NCBI GenBank assembly: GCA_025359505.1
Contig: JANYHH010000040.1
Coordinates: 1 to 56,278 of the forward strand
Source: Deinococcales bacterium
Lineage (GTDB): Bacteria > Deinococcota > Deinococci > Deinococcales > JAAFIG01
Length of the DNA: 56,278 bases
Reading direction: 5' to 3'
Shown here: piece by piece, positions 17,492 through 26,722 of the stretch
Numbering within the stretch: the first letter of the stretch is position 1
Layout of the letters: each line of letters starts with the position of its first letter
Made by a program: the position numbers and the translations under genes
Notes under the pieces: generated by a model
Databases searched by the model: none
Seen by the model: the letters and a program-made list of their open reading frames with translations, nothing else
What the model was told of the DNA's origin: nothing

Positions 17492-19450
17492 ATGCAAGTT
17501 TCACTTCCAGACGGCAAAGTTTTAGAGCTACCGAACGGCGCGACCGCGCTGGACGCCGCCAACCTGATTGGCCCGCGTCTCGCCAAAGACGCGATTGGCG
17601 CACGGGCCAACGGCAAATTGACCGACATCTTCACGGCGCTGCCCGACGGCGCAGCGCTCGAGATCATCACCACCAAAAAGCCAGCCGAGGCGATTGACTT
17701 GGCGCGGCACACCTTGGCGCACGTGATGGCGCAGGCGATCCTCGAGTTGTATGCAGAAAAAGGGTTCTCGAGGGAAACGATCCGCATGGGCATCGGGCCG
17801 GTGATCGAGAACGGCTTCTACTACGACTTCGACCTGCCCGAAGCGTTAAAGCTAGAAGAACTCGAGATGCTCGAGCAGAAGATGCGCGAGATCATCAAGC
17901 GCGATTTACCACTGTCAAAATTCACGGTTTCGAGGGAACAGGCGCTCGAGACCTTCGAGGGGCGCGACCGGTTCAAGACCGAGTTGATCGAGGGACTGCC
18001 CGCTGGCGAGATCATCAGCTTCTACCGTCAGGGCACTGAGGCTGACTTCACCGATCTGTGTCGCGGCCCGCATCTGCCGCGCACGGGCTTGATCCCGCCG
18101 CATTTCAAACTGACCGCCACGAGCGGCGCGTACTGGCGCGGCAGTGAGAAAAACCCGATGCTGCAACGGATTTACGGCGTCGCGTTCTCGAGCGCCGAAG
18201 AGTTAGAGAAATACGTCTGGCAGCAAGAAGAAGCCAAGAAGCGCGATCACCGCAAGCTCGGCAAGGAACTCGATCTGTTCACATTCTCGGACGACGTGGG
18301 GCAGGGACTCCCGCTGTGGCTGCCCAAAGGTGCGTTCATCCGCAAGCAATTAGAAGATTACATGTACCAAAAAGAACTCGAGTACGGCTACGAGTACGTG
18401 ATTAGCCCACACATCACCAAGGAAAGCCTGTACATGACCAGCGGGCATCTGCCGTACTACGCGGATGGGATGTACGCGCCGTTTGAAATCGACGGCGAGA
18501 AGTATTACCTGAAACCGATGAACTGCCCGCATCACCACATCATCTTCGCGGCTCGCCCGAAGAGTTACCGCGACCTACCCGTGCGCTACAACGAGTTTGG
18601 GACGGTCTACCGCTTCGAGCTGTCGGGCGCACTGTCCGGGTTAGCAAGAGTGCGCGGCTTCACGCAGAACGACGCGCACATCTATTGCAGCAAAGCGCAG
18701 GTCAAAGCCGAGTTCATCAACGTGATCAAACTCTTCAAAGAGGTCTACGCAGACTTCGGGATCAGTGACTACTGGTTCAGACTTTCCCTGCCCGATTTTG
18801 AACACAACCCCGAGAAATTCGGCGAGCCGGGCCCCGTCTGGGATGAGAGCATCAGGGCCATCCGCGACGCGCTCGAGGAAACCGGCGCGACGTATGAAGA
18901 GGGCATCGGCGAGGCGACTTTTTACGGCCCGAAACTGGACGTGCAGGTTCGCAGCGTGATCGGTAAGGAAGAAAGCATCGCTACCAACCAGCTCGATTTC
19001 ATCATCCCCGGACGATTTGATTTGGAGTTCACCAATGCGGAAGGTGAGAAGGAAACGCCCGTCGTGATTCACCGGGCGATCATGGGCAGTTTTGATCGGT
19101 TCTTCGCGTTTTACTTAGAGCACACCGCTGGTAACTTCCCCGTCTGGCTCGCGCCGGAGCAAGTGCGAATCGTACCGATCAGCGACCGCCACATCGATTA
19201 CGCTCGAGCGCTCGAGACTCGGATGAAAGCGCAGAAATTGCGCGTGACCGTGGACGACGGCGGTGAGCGGATGCAAGCCAAGATTCGCGTGGCGGAACTG
19301 CAAAAAATCCCGTTCATCCTAGTCGTCGGTGACGAGGAAGCGGCCGAGGACGCGGTGTCGGTGCGCGAACACGGCAAGGGCGACCGGGGCAAAATCGGCA
19401 GCGCGGAACTCATCGCGGAACTGCTGGCTCGAGCCTCGAGTCGCACGTAA
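17492..19450 (+). CDS. thrS: Threonyl-tRNA synthetase
   Basis: The 652-residue class II synthetase charges tRNA-Thr. The order is the usual one: TGS domain (about 1-60), the editing SAD domain with HTLAH (73-77), the catalytic core with the MNCPHHH zinc/threonine-binding motif and YRFELSG class II motif 2 region, and the C-terminal anticodon-binding domain (about 550-652). AAGGAG lies 7 nt before ATG 17492, which decides the start over a longer frame at 17438. It is a single-gene unit with a leader that may carry a regulatory peptide, and a hairpin follows it. Confidence 0.97.
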   Translation: MQVSLPDGKVLELPNGATALDAANLIGPRLAKDAIGARANGKLTDIFTALPDGAALEIITTKKPAEAIDLARHTLAHVMAQAILELYAEKGFSRETIRMGIGPVIENGFYYDFDLPEALKLEELEMLEQKMREIIKRDLPLSKFTVSREQALETFEGRDRFKTELIEGLPAGEIISFYRQGTEADFTDLCRGPHLPRTGLIPPHFKLTATSGAYWRGSEKNPMLQRIYGVAFSSAEELEKYVWQQEEAKKRDHRKLGKELDLFTFSDDVGQGLPLWLPKGAFIRKQLEDYMYQKELEYGYEYVISPHITKESLYMTSGHLPYYADGMYAPFEIDGEKYYLKPMNCPHHHIIFAARPKSYRDLPVRYNEFGTVYRFELSGALSGLARVRGFTQNDAHIYCSKAQVKAEFINVIKLFKEVYADFGISDYWFRLSLPDFEHNPEKFGEPGPVWDESIRAIRDALEETGATYEEGIGEATFYGPKLDVQVRSVIGKEESIATNQLDFIIPGRFDLEFTNAEGEKETPVVIHRAIMGSFDRFFAFYLEHTAGNFPVWLAPEQVRIVPISDRHIDYARALETRMKAQKLRVTVDDGGERMQAKIRVAELQKIPFILVVGDEEAAEDAVSVREHGKGDRGKIGSAELIAELLARASSRT

Positions 19451-19480
19451 AGTTTCGAGCGTCAAAAATGATTGAGCGTG

Positions 19481-19498
19481 CGAGTGCATCCGCACTCG
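19481..19498. terminator. Hairpin between convergent thrS and toxin genes
   Basis: CGAGTGC (19481-19487) and GCACTCG (19492-19498) pair around a 4-nt loop. The following plus-strand sequence TATGTTT is only a weak T-tract. It sits between the thrS stop (19450) and the toxin stop (19504) and may serve both. Confidence 0.5.
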
Positions 19499-19503
19499 TA
19501 TGT

Positions 19504-19788
19504 TTACAGTTTCAATTTGTCGTAATTTGCGTGCGACCCAATCCACCACCAAACCACAACGTTGCCCTCGAGCAAAGCCACTGCTCTGTAATGCAAACCA
19601 ATTCGCACAGAAAACATCGGTTCGCGTAAACCGATGCGTTTGAATTGCAAACTGGGATGGCGTGGGTTGCTCGAGAAAAGACGATACGCTGTACGCGCTT
19701 GCTCTCTCACTTCCTTTGGCAGGCTACGGTATAGCTCCCAGAACGAATCAACCGTTTCAGATTGAAAATTTGGCAAGTCTGGGTTCAC
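19504..19788 (-). CDS. RelE/ParE-family toxin
   Basis: The 94-residue protein has the compact RelE/ParE layout: N-terminal helices (FWELYRSLPKEVREQARTAYRLF), then the beta portion ending in VVWWWIGSHANYDKL, the pattern seen in proteins annotated as type II toxins. It may cleave mRNA at the ribosome (RelE-like) or poison gyrase (ParE-like); this cannot be decided here. GTG 19788 overlaps the antitoxin stop (GTGA at 19785-19788), which fixes the start inside a longer frame. Confidence 0.82.
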   Translation of the reverse strand: MNPDLPNFQSETVDSFWELYRSLPKEVREQARTAYRLFSSNPRHPSLQFKRIGLREPMFSVRIGLHYRAVALLEGNVVVWWWIGSHANYDKLKL

Positions 19789-20009
19789 AAGTCGTTCAGC
19801 TCGAGCGGCTTCGTGCGCTTTTCTCGAATGGCAGCTCGCACCAACGCTGCTTGCTGTTCGAGCCACGCTTGCGATGCCGCGCTCGAGAATGCAACGTCCC
19901 AGCGCTGTTCATCCTCGAGTTCAGCCAGCCACAATTCCGCGATGGCATTTTGCTGCGCTTCTGGCAACTCTTTGGCTTGTGCGAACACACGCTCGAGCAG
20001 ATCGGTCAT
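19785..20009 (-). CDS. Antitoxin partner of the RelE/ParE-type toxin
   Basis: This 74-residue acidic, helical protein (E/A/L-rich, few glycines) is encoded directly before the toxin and overlaps it by four bases. The start at 20009 is set by the leaderless box TAGAAT (20021-20016), 6 nt upstream. No ribbon-helix-helix or AbrB signature is clear. The assignment rests on size, composition and position. Confidence 0.75.
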   Translation of the reverse strand: MTDLLERVFAQAKELPEAQQNAIAELWLAELEDEQRWDVAFSSAASQAWLEQQAALVRAAIREKRTKPLELNDL

Positions 20010-20057
20010 GGTTCAATTCTAGCAGCCGAAACCGCTGCAAGAAAACGTCTCGAGCCG

Positions 20058-20678
20058 TCACGCGGTCAGCAGCTTCGTGCCAAATGCAAAATTAGCGGGC
20101 ACATTGATCCACAGTCCGTCCGATGTGAACAGCCCCTCGAGTTCGGCTTCGTGCTCCTGCCTGATGCGCTCAACCACGTCAGCAGGCAAACGCTCGAGCG
20201 GCAACCCTTCGAGACCAGCGCGAATCTCGAGCCAACGCTCACTGAAACTGCTGAGGTGACACCCGACTTGTTCACTGATGACTTGCACATCCGTGAACCC
20301 AGCATTCTCGAGCAGTCGCTTGCACACGTCAGGATCGGCAAGCCGAGCGACGGGCGGCTGCGCTCCTGACACGCTATGATGCTCGAGCCGCGCGGTCAGC
20401 AGTGCTGACACGGGGTGCAGGAACCCTGCGCCAAACGATGTGAAACCGACTCGAGCGCCGGGTTTTAGCACGCGGTAAAACTCACGCACCGCCTGCGCCA
20501 TGTCCGGCACGAAAAACAATGCTGACGCATGCAGCAACGCCGCAGGAGTTCGGTCGGCTAGTTCGAGACTTACAATTGTGAAGGTCTTTTCGCATTGACG
20601 CAAAGCGTTGCTCAACGTAGACTTAAACCAATGCGCTGTGCGTTCGTGTCCGGCTGCTTGAGACACAGCAACGTTCAC
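20058..20678 (-). pseudogene. Truncated class I SAM-dependent methyltransferase
   Basis: The C-terminal half resembles UbiE-type methyltransferases: ASALFFVPDMAQAVREFYRV followed by LKPGARVGFTSF, the usual motifs after the SAM pocket. The N-terminal half, with the GxGxG SAM-binding loop, is missing; the preceding 40 residues of the open frame do not look like a methyltransferase. The other two frames upstream do not restore it. There is no leaderless promoter box or Shine-Dalgarno at the nominal start. It is probably inactive. The neighbouring VOC gene diverges from the broken end. Confidence 0.7.
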
Positions 20679-20699
20679 ACGCTGAAAGGCAGCATCGCT

Positions 20700-21080
20700 A
20701 TGTCAGTCAAGTTTAATCATGCCATCGTAGCCGCAAGAAATCGTAATGAGTCCGCAGCTTTTTTCGCACAGCTTTTCGGTCTTGCAGAGCCAGTTTCGTG
20801 GGAACCATTCACCAGCGTCACGCTTGAAGAAGGCGTGCATCTTCAATTCGCTCAGGTAAATGGCGAAATACAGATGCAGCACTTCGCTTTTTTGGTTGAT
20901 GACAACGCATTCAATCAAATTTACAATCGGATTCTCGAGGGCAAAATTGAGCATTGGGCTGACCCTCAAGGGTTGCTCGAGGGACAGATCAATACAAACC
21001 ACGGCGGGCGAGGTGTCTACTTTAAAGACCCAGCCGGTCACGGATTGGAAATAATTACTCGTCCATACGGTTCAGTTTGA
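20700..21080 (+). CDS. VOC-family (glyoxalase-fold) protein
   Basis: The 126-residue protein has the paired beta-alpha-beta-beta-beta modules of the vicinal-oxygen-chelate fold, starting KFNHAIVAARN and ending YFKDPAGHGLEIITRPYG. Candidate metal ligands are H7, H64 in MQHFAFLVDD and E116. It may be a dioxygenase, isomerase or a binding protein; the substrate is not evident. ATG 20700 has only a weak GAAAGG upstream. It diverges from the truncated methyltransferase and converges with der. Confidence 0.8.
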   Translation: MSVKFNHAIVAARNRNESAAFFAQLFGLAEPVSWEPFTSVTLEEGVHLQFAQVNGEIQMQHFAFLVDDNAFNQIYNRILEGKIEHWADPQGLLEGQINTNHGGRGVYFKDPAGHGLEIITRPYGSV

Positions 21081-21100
21081 AACCTCGTAACACCGAAAAA

Positions 21101-21134
21101 TCATCCCCTCGAGCATCAAATCTCGAGGGGATGA
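21101..21134. terminator. Bidirectional terminator between the VOC gene and der
   Basis: TCATCCCCTCGAG (21101-21113) and CTCGAGGGGATGA (21122-21134) form a perfect 13-bp stem with an 8-nt loop. The A5 run just to the left becomes a U-run for leftward transcripts, so it should terminate der; the VOC transcript also ends here. CTCGAG forms the top of the stem. Confidence 0.85.
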
Positions 21135-21146
21135 ATCTATCGTGCC

Positions 21147-22559
21147 TTACGCGTTCTTTGCGTCTTCTGCAAGCTTCGCCTCGCGGCGCTCCTTGCGCGA
21201 ACCCTTGGCTGGAGCCTCGAGCGCAGCCGCCTCGGTCGCACGATCCGCGTCGCGCTCGGCTTTGCGCTTCCACGGGCCTTTCTCGCGCCAGACGATCCGC
21301 ACGGGCACGCCGGGTAGTCCTAAATCTTCGCGCATACGGTTACGTAAAAAATTCTCGTAAGCGCGGGTCACGAACGCCGAGCGGTTGCAGAAAATCACGA
21401 ACGTCGGCGGCGCGATCTCGGCTTGGGTCATAAAGTACATTCGCAGCGGCTTGCCGCCGAAGTTTGGTACGGCTTGACGCATCTGCCAGACCTCGAGCCA
21501 ACGGTTCATCTCCGACGTGCCGATCCGCATTTGCCAGAGCGTGTAGAGCTTCGTGGCTTCCGCCAGCAGCTCGTGAATGCCGTAATCGTTGATCGCTGAC
21601 GTGTACACACGGGGCGCGAACTCGAGGTGCGCGAGTTTGCGATCCAGCTCTTTCTCTAAGGATTTCAAATCTTCGTCGGCGACCAAATCCCACTTATTGA
21701 ACACGAGAATCACAGGCTTGCCACTCTCATACGCGAGGTTGGCGAGTTTGACCTCGTGGTCGCCCAACTCGAACGGGTCGATGACGAGGAAAATCACGTC
21801 GGTTTTCTCGATGGATTGCTCCGAGCGCATCATCGCGTAACGCTCGATGTGATCCACCGGGCGGTGGCGAATGCCCGCCGTGTCGACCAGCACGAAGCGC
21901 GTGCCCGCGTAATTGAATTCAAAATCAATCGCGTCGCGGGTCGTGCCCGCAATCGGCGAGACGATCACGCGATCCGAACCCGTGACGGCGTTCAGCAAAC
22001 TGGACTTGCCGACGTTCGGGCGTCCGATAAACGTCACGCGAATCGGCGCGACTTCGCTGACATCCTCGAGATCTTCGGGCAGGTGCTTGACCACGGCGTC
22101 CATGATGTCATCCAGCCCTCGAGCGTGCTCAGCGCTGGTACTGATCGGCTCGCCGAAACCCAGCGCGTACAACTCGGTCGTCAACGTCTCGTGCTTGTAA
22201 CTGTCGACCTTCGTGCCCGCGATCACGACGGGCTTTCCAAGGCGACGCAACCACTCGGCGATCTCGAAATCCGCGCTCGAGAGTTCCGTGCGGGTATCCA
22301 CCGCGAAAATCACGGCTTGGCAATCGTGAATCGCCATCTCGGCTTTTTCCAAGATGCGCGATTCCCACTCGTCGCCGCTCCACAATCCGCCCGTGTCCAT
22401 CAGCAGAATGCGGCGGTTTTCATACAACATGATCTCTTCTTTGACATCTCTGGTCACGCCCGGCTCGTCCGCGACGACCGCAGCGCGGCGACGAAGCAGA
22501 CGATTGAACAGACTGGATTTCCCCACGTTGGGGCGACCGACAATAGCGATTTTATGCAT
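21147..22559 (-). CDS. der: Ribosome-assembly GTPase Der (EngA)
   Basis: The 470-residue protein has the diagnostic double GTPase: two GRPNVGKS P-loops (8-15 and about 180), each with its DTxG switch and NKxD-type motifs, and a KH-like C-terminal domain. It acts in 50S subunit maturation. A charged 30-residue tail rich in Lys, Arg, Glu and Ala ends the protein. ATG 22559 follows AAGGGAAAG and starts at the conserved HKIAIVGRP, so the 43-residue longer frame is rejected. Confidence 0.96.
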   Translation of the reverse strand: MHKIAIVGRPNVGKSSLFNRLLRRRAAVVADEPGVTRDVKEEIMLYENRRILLMDTGGLWSGDEWESRILEKAEMAIHDCQAVIFAVDTRTELSSADFEIAEWLRRLGKPVVIAGTKVDSYKHETLTTELYALGFGEPISTSAEHARGLDDIMDAVVKHLPEDLEDVSEVAPIRVTFIGRPNVGKSSLLNAVTGSDRVIVSPIAGTTRDAIDFEFNYAGTRFVLVDTAGIRHRPVDHIERYAMMRSEQSIEKTDVIFLVIDPFELGDHEVKLANLAYESGKPVILVFNKWDLVADEDLKSLEKELDRKLAHLEFAPRVYTSAINDYGIHELLAEATKLYTLWQMRIGTSEMNRWLEVWQMRQAVPNFGGKPLRMYFMTQAEIAPPTFVIFCNRSAFVTRAYENFLRNRMREDLGLPGVPVRIVWREKGPWKRKAERDADRATEAAALEAPAKGSRKERREAKLAEDAKNA

Positions 22560-22966
22560 GGCTTTCCCTTGACACTCGCCCTGAGAGTTGCACAACGGGC
22601 GCGTGAGGTGCTGATTTAACATCAGCGTGTGGCTCGAGGTTTCAAGTAACGCCCGTGAACTTGTGCTTTCACGTGGAACGGCGCTCATCTCGAGGTGCTA
22701 ACCCGAGCGGGTAATCCCGCCCAGCAGCCGCGAAGTGTAGCACGCGCAGGCTCGAGACTCCAAATTTTATGGCTCGCGGCTCGAAACCAGTTTTTTCAAT
22801 GCGGGTTGCGTTCCCGCGTTGCACGGGCGTTGTGCCTTGCACACAAGGGTGTGACGCGCACCTCGCCCCTACGAAAATCGGTGTTGCACACGCGTTCGCC
22901 ATCAACCTGTAGGGGCGATCCACGGGAATAGCCCATGCGACGGCGTAACGACGAAAGCGCTCGAGG
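22560..22966. repeat. Gene-free spacer with GTAGGGGCG-type repeat arms
   Basis: No gene is evident in these 407 bp. It contains CGCCCCTACGAAAATCGG (about 22864) and, 40 bp later, the inverse arm TGTAGGGGCGATCC (about 22910), plus GC-rich near-repeats (GTTGC...CACACA...GTGTGACGCGC). Similar CGCCCCTACGA boxes occur near 25011, 26713 and 49867. It looks like a dispersed repeat element. Confidence 0.55.
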
Positions 22967-23749
22967 TCAAACGTTAAATGTCGTCACGTATTCAACGAAC
23001 TCGAGCGTCTGGCGCGAGTCTTCAGGGTCGGCGGGTAGTTTTGAGGTCAGCGACGGATTGGGACGATCTCGCCACGAGCGTTCGATCAACCCAGCCCAGC
23101 TCGAGTCCAGATGCTCGAGCGCCCACATGACCGCAGCGGGTTTAGACGCGACCGCATCCTCAACGAGCGTGTACAGCATCCGGCAGTGCGTGACGACCGC
23201 ATAAGCTTGATACCAGCGGCTATCAACGAGTTGTGGCTGAGCTAGGATTTCCTCGAGCCAGCTTCGCAGCGTGCGGCGCGTTTCTTGGCGCAAAGCTTCT
23301 GAATCGACCGACTCGAGCAAAGTGTTGGTTACTGGCCCGTACAGCGCGATGCCGTGATGGTAGAGCGTCCAGCGAATCACTGCCTTATTGCAGTGGTCAG
23401 ACCACACCAATTCTCGAGCGGTATTGTCGAGATAAAACAACTCACTGCCGTCTGCCCCCTGTCGCAACCGCGCCGCGCTGATGTACGACCCCTCGAGATG
23501 CTGCGCCCAAGAGGTCTCGAGGTCATACAGATATGCGTGAATCGTTTGAAGACTGGTTTGTTGCGCGAGCATCAACCCATCTCGCGTGACACACAAAAAG
23601 TCTACATCGCTGTCTTCGTCGAAACCGCCCAGCGCGAATGATCCGACGAGGTACAAGCCGATCAGCTCCTCTCCAAGCGTAGCTCGAACTTGGCTGACGA
23701 ATTCCTCGAGCAGCACGTTCAGGTCTGGATACGGCGTGGGAACAGTCAT
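22967..23749 (-). CDS. Nucleotidyltransferase-domain protein, aminoglycoside adenylyltransferase-like
   Basis: The 260-residue protein has a Pol-beta-type nucleotidyltransferase core, GSFALGGFDEDSDVDFL (36-52), with the metal aspartates D48 and D50, and a C-terminal helical domain of the DUF4111 kind found in AadA-type enzymes. That makes it a possible AMP transferase acting on an aminoglycoside or another small molecule. Sequence alone does not show antibiotic resistance. GAGGTGA lies before ATG 23749. It follows the lysine-pathway genes on the same strand by 59 bp but need not share their function. Confidence 0.75.
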   Translation of the reverse strand: MTVPTPYPDLNVLLEEFVSQVRATLGEELIGLYLVGSFALGGFDEDSDVDFLCVTRDGLMLAQQTSLQTIHAYLYDLETSWAQHLEGSYISAARLRQGADGSELFYLDNTARELVWSDHCNKAVIRWTLYHHGIALYGPVTNTLLESVDSEALRQETRRTLRSWLEEILAQPQLVDSRWYQAYAVVTHCRMLYTLVEDAVASKPAAVMWALEHLDSSWAGLIERSWRDRPNPSLTSKLPADPEDSRQTLEFVEYVTTFNV

Positions 23750-23808
23750 GGCGTCACCTCGAGCGCAATCTAAACGACTCGAGGTGATCCGCGCATCAGC
23801 GTGACGGC

Positions 23809-24894
23809 TCAGGCTGGCTCGTAATACTGCCCGAAGCGATTGAGTGCAAACGGCTCGAGCGGCACATCTTCCTGACGCACGAAGCCACTGCTCGGCAGCA
23901 CGCCCGAGGCGTGCAAGTCCAGCACCGCGCAGAGGCTGGCGGCAGTCGTTAATTGAATCGCACTGAGCCGCACGCCATGCACCACGCGGTCGTACACCTT
24001 GCGGGTGTCGGTCACGACCTCAAATTGCCCATCACGGACGCCGCTGGCGGTGCAGAACACCAGCACGACATCTTGCTTGGTGATCGGTAGCGCGTTCTCC
24101 AAGATATCTTTTAACAACTCGCGGCGCTCGGAGAGCCGCAGGTCTTTGAGCAAGAACTGCATCAAATCGCGGTGTCCGGGGTAGCGCACGCTTTTGTAAT
24201 CCAAATGCTGAATGCGCCCCTCGAGCGTTTCACACAGCGTGCCCAGTCCGCCCGAGGTGTTGAACGCCTCGTAGGTGATGCCGTCCAGCGAGAACGTCTC
24301 CAGTCCCTCGAGCGCCTCGAGTTCAATGGTTTTGCCGCTCTGCACGGCTTCGCACGGGTTGATGTACTCGTTGATGACGCCATCGGTCGACCACGTGAGG
24401 TTGTACAAGAGTTTGTTGGTCGGGTATTTCGGCAATGCCCCGACGCGCATCTTGATTTCGTGCAGCGACTCGAAGCCTTCGGCCAGATGCGCGGCTAAAA
24501 TGCCGATGTAGCCCGGCGCGAGTCCGCACTGCGGCATGAAAATTTGGCCCAATTTAGCATTGTGCGCCAGTGCGCGAATCGCCGCTGTCGTCTCGCGGTC
24601 TTCGGTCAAATCAAAATAGCTGCATCCCGCCTCGAGCGCGGCGACGGCGATGTTCGTATTGACGAAGTACGGGCCCGCGCTGACCACCGCGTCCACATTC
24701 CTGAACGCCTCGAGCATCGCCGTGTGATCGCTCGCCTCGAGCGAAATACTGTGCACAGGCAGACGAGCCAGCAGGCGATCCAAGGTGTCGGTATCCCGGT
24801 CGGCGACCGTGACTTCGTAATCGCCGCTGTGGTGCAGCAGATGCGCGATGGTTCCGCCGACTTTACCCGCACCGAAAATCAGGACTTTATTCAT
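23809..24894 (-). CDS. Saccharopine-dehydrogenase-family protein, probable lysine 6-dehydrogenase
   Basis: The 361-residue NAD(P)-dependent enzyme has a Rossmann dinucleotide site GAGKVGG (8-14) with acidic D32 ending strand 2, then the saccharopine-dehydrogenase catalytic region (APGYIGILAAHL; EAFNTSGGLGTL; YPGHRDLM). The last motifs are those I recall from L-lysine 6-dehydrogenase, which oxidises the epsilon-amino group of lysine to give aminoadipate semialdehyde. The next genes upstream encode an aldehyde dehydrogenase and a DUF1338 enzyme, fitting that reading. A saccharopine reductase is the alternative. GGAGAAC precedes ATG 24894. Confidence 0.78.
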   Translation of the reverse strand: MNKVLIFGAGKVGGTIAHLLHHSGDYEVTVADRDTDTLDRLLARLPVHSISLEASDHTAMLEAFRNVDAVVSAGPYFVNTNIAVAALEAGCSYFDLTEDRETTAAIRALAHNAKLGQIFMPQCGLAPGYIGILAAHLAEGFESLHEIKMRVGALPKYPTNKLLYNLTWSTDGVINEYINPCEAVQSGKTIELEALEGLETFSLDGITYEAFNTSGGLGTLCETLEGRIQHLDYKSVRYPGHRDLMQFLLKDLRLSERRELLKDILENALPITKQDVVLVFCTASGVRDGQFEVVTDTRKVYDRVVHGVRLSAIQLTTAASLCAVLDLHASGVLPSSGFVRQEDVPLEPFALNRFGQYYEPA

Positions 24895-24995
24895 GTGTTC
24901 TCCAGTTATTGACGAAAATACTCGTCAAGTTTAGGGCGTGAACCGACGATCTCGAGGCTCGAGATTAATTGAGTGCGTGGGTCACGACTCGTAAA

Positions 24996-25013
24996 GGCGT
25001 CCGGCCGGACGCC
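24996..25013. repeat. Perfect 18-bp palindrome within the lysine-pathway operon
   Basis: GGCGTCCGGCCGGACGCC is a perfect palindrome, flanked by GTAAA on the left and CCTACGA on the right, so the CGCCCCTAC box seen elsewhere forms one arm. It lies in the 217-bp spacer between the aldehyde dehydrogenase and the lysine dehydrogenase-like gene. It could be a repeat insertion or an intra-operon hairpin. Nothing else is recognised in the spacer. Confidence 0.7.
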
Positions 25014-25111
25014 CCTACGAACCCACAGATCTCGAGCAATTCAAGTCACCCTCGAGACGGGTCGGTGCTGCCACTGGTGGAACTCATGCCGGGATGCGAG
25101 GCGTGCATAGA

Positions 25112-26671
25112 TTATTTCGTCAGGCTCGAGACATCAAAAGCGGCTCGAGCGTGCGGGTACTCAGTGTCCATCTGCGCGAGTTGCAGTTTGCCGGATACAT
25201 CGTCGTTGACGCCGTGCCAGTAGGTATAGCCGTCCAGCACCCAGATGCCGGATTCACGCGTGCCGTTGCCGCTGCCTTTGATGCCACCGAACGGCATGTG
25301 GGCTTCCGCGCCGGTCGTGGAGTTGTTGATGCTCGTCATGCCCGCTTGAATCGCGTCTTTGAAGCTGTGTGCCCATTGGCGGTCGTTGGTGTAGATCGCG
25401 CTCGAGAGTCCGAAATCCACGGCATTGGCGGTTTCGATTGCTTCTTCGATACCGTCGACTTTGACGAGGTTGATCGTGGGCCCGAAGACTTCGGTTTGGA
25501 AGATCTTCATGCCGCGTTTGGCTTCCCAGACCGTTGGCGAGCCGAAGAAGGCAAGGCTGGGGTCGCCCTTGAAGCCCGCGAATGGCGCGTCTTTGGTGAT
25601 GCGACCCGTGCCGTGCAGCAAAACAGCACCGTCGGCTTTGCCCCAGTCATAATGCTCGAGCCACGTGTTGTACATGCGCTCGTTGATGAACGGGCCGTAC
25701 AGCACGCCGTCTTGCTCAATCGGATCGCCGATGGTGATGGCTTTCACGCGCTCGAGGAACATCTGTTTGAACTCTTCATAAATCGGCGCGTCGAGGATGA
25801 TGTTTCCCGCACTTGTGCAACGCTGCCCACCCGTGCCGAAACTCGCCCACAACGCGCCGCTGACGGCGTTCTCCAAATCTGCGTCGCGCATCACGACGAG
25901 CGGGTTCTTGCCGCCCAGCTCGAGGGTCGGGTGCATCAGGTTGCGCCCAGCGATTTCGCCGATTTTGCGCCCGACTGACGTGCTACCAGTAAAGGCAAAT
26001 TTGTTTAGCAGCCCCTCGTCCATCAGTTCGACCAGCTCAGCGCCGGTGCTGTCCGCGCCCAGCCCGAAGACGACGTTCAGCACACCGTCCGGCAAGCCGC
26101 CCTCCTCGAGCAATTTAGAAAAGGCGTAGCTCGTTGCGGGTGAGTCTTCCGATGGTTTCCAGACAATTGTGTTGCCCGTGATGAGCGCAGGGATGATCTT
26201 CCAGCTCGGCACGGCGACCGGGAAGTTGCCAGCGGTGACGATGCCGACGACCCCGATGGGGCGGCGGTACGTGGTCAGTTCCTTGTTACGCATCTCACTC
26301 GGCACAGTTTGACCGTACAATCGTCGCCCCTCACTCTGGAAGAAGTAACAGGTGTCAATCGCTTCCTGCACGTCCCCTCGAGCCTCTTTCAACGTCTTGC
26401 CCATCTCCCTCGAGAGGAGCTGCGACAGCGTTTCTTTCTCACGGGCGATCGCTCGCCCGATGTTGCCGATGACCTCGCCGCGAATCGGCGCGGGGGTCTT
26501 GCCCCACACGGTAAAAGCGGCTCGAGCGGCGCGGCAGGCGTCGCGCAATTGGTCTTTGTCAGCGATTGGGAATTCGCCGATCACGTCGGAGAGGTTGCTC
26601 GAGTTGCGCGACAGGAAGGTTTTGCTGCTTTTTACTTCTTTGCCATTGATGATGTTGAAAAACTGTTTCAT
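25112..26671 (-). CDS. Aldehyde dehydrogenase, probable 2-aminoadipate-semialdehyde dehydrogenase
   Basis: The 519-residue NAD(P)-dependent aldehyde dehydrogenase has N149 in the TAGNFP stretch, general base E251 in LELGGKNP and nucleophile C285 in GQRCTSAG. The latter two match the ALDH7/antiquitin-like and related subfamilies that oxidise aminoadipate semialdehyde. In this operon it would convert the product of the lysine dehydrogenase to 2-aminoadipate. GAGGAG precedes ATG 26671. Broad aldehyde specificity cannot be excluded. Confidence 0.85.
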   Translation of the reverse strand: MKQFFNIINGKEVKSSKTFLSRNSSNLSDVIGEFPIADKDQLRDACRAARAAFTVWGKTPAPIRGEVIGNIGRAIAREKETLSQLLSREMGKTLKEARGDVQEAIDTCYFFQSEGRRLYGQTVPSEMRNKELTTYRRPIGVVGIVTAGNFPVAVPSWKIIPALITGNTIVWKPSEDSPATSYAFSKLLEEGGLPDGVLNVVFGLGADSTGAELVELMDEGLLNKFAFTGSTSVGRKIGEIAGRNLMHPTLELGGKNPLVVMRDADLENAVSGALWASFGTGGQRCTSAGNIILDAPIYEEFKQMFLERVKAITIGDPIEQDGVLYGPFINERMYNTWLEHYDWGKADGAVLLHGTGRITKDAPFAGFKGDPSLAFFGSPTVWEAKRGMKIFQTEVFGPTINLVKVDGIEEAIETANAVDFGLSSAIYTNDRQWAHSFKDAIQAGMTSINNSTTGAEAHMPFGGIKGSGNGTRESGIWVLDGYTYWHGVNDDVSGKLQLAQMDTEYPHARAAFDVSSLTK

Positions 26672-26722
26672 AAGACTCCTCGAGACTCTGATCGGGGGCG
26701 AGGCGAGCCTCTCCCCTACGGT

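Noticed and set aside
22967..23749. Aminoglycoside resistance gene
   Set aside because: The fold matches adenylyltransferases, but resistance cannot be deduced from the core motif; kept as a general nucleotidyltransferase-like call.
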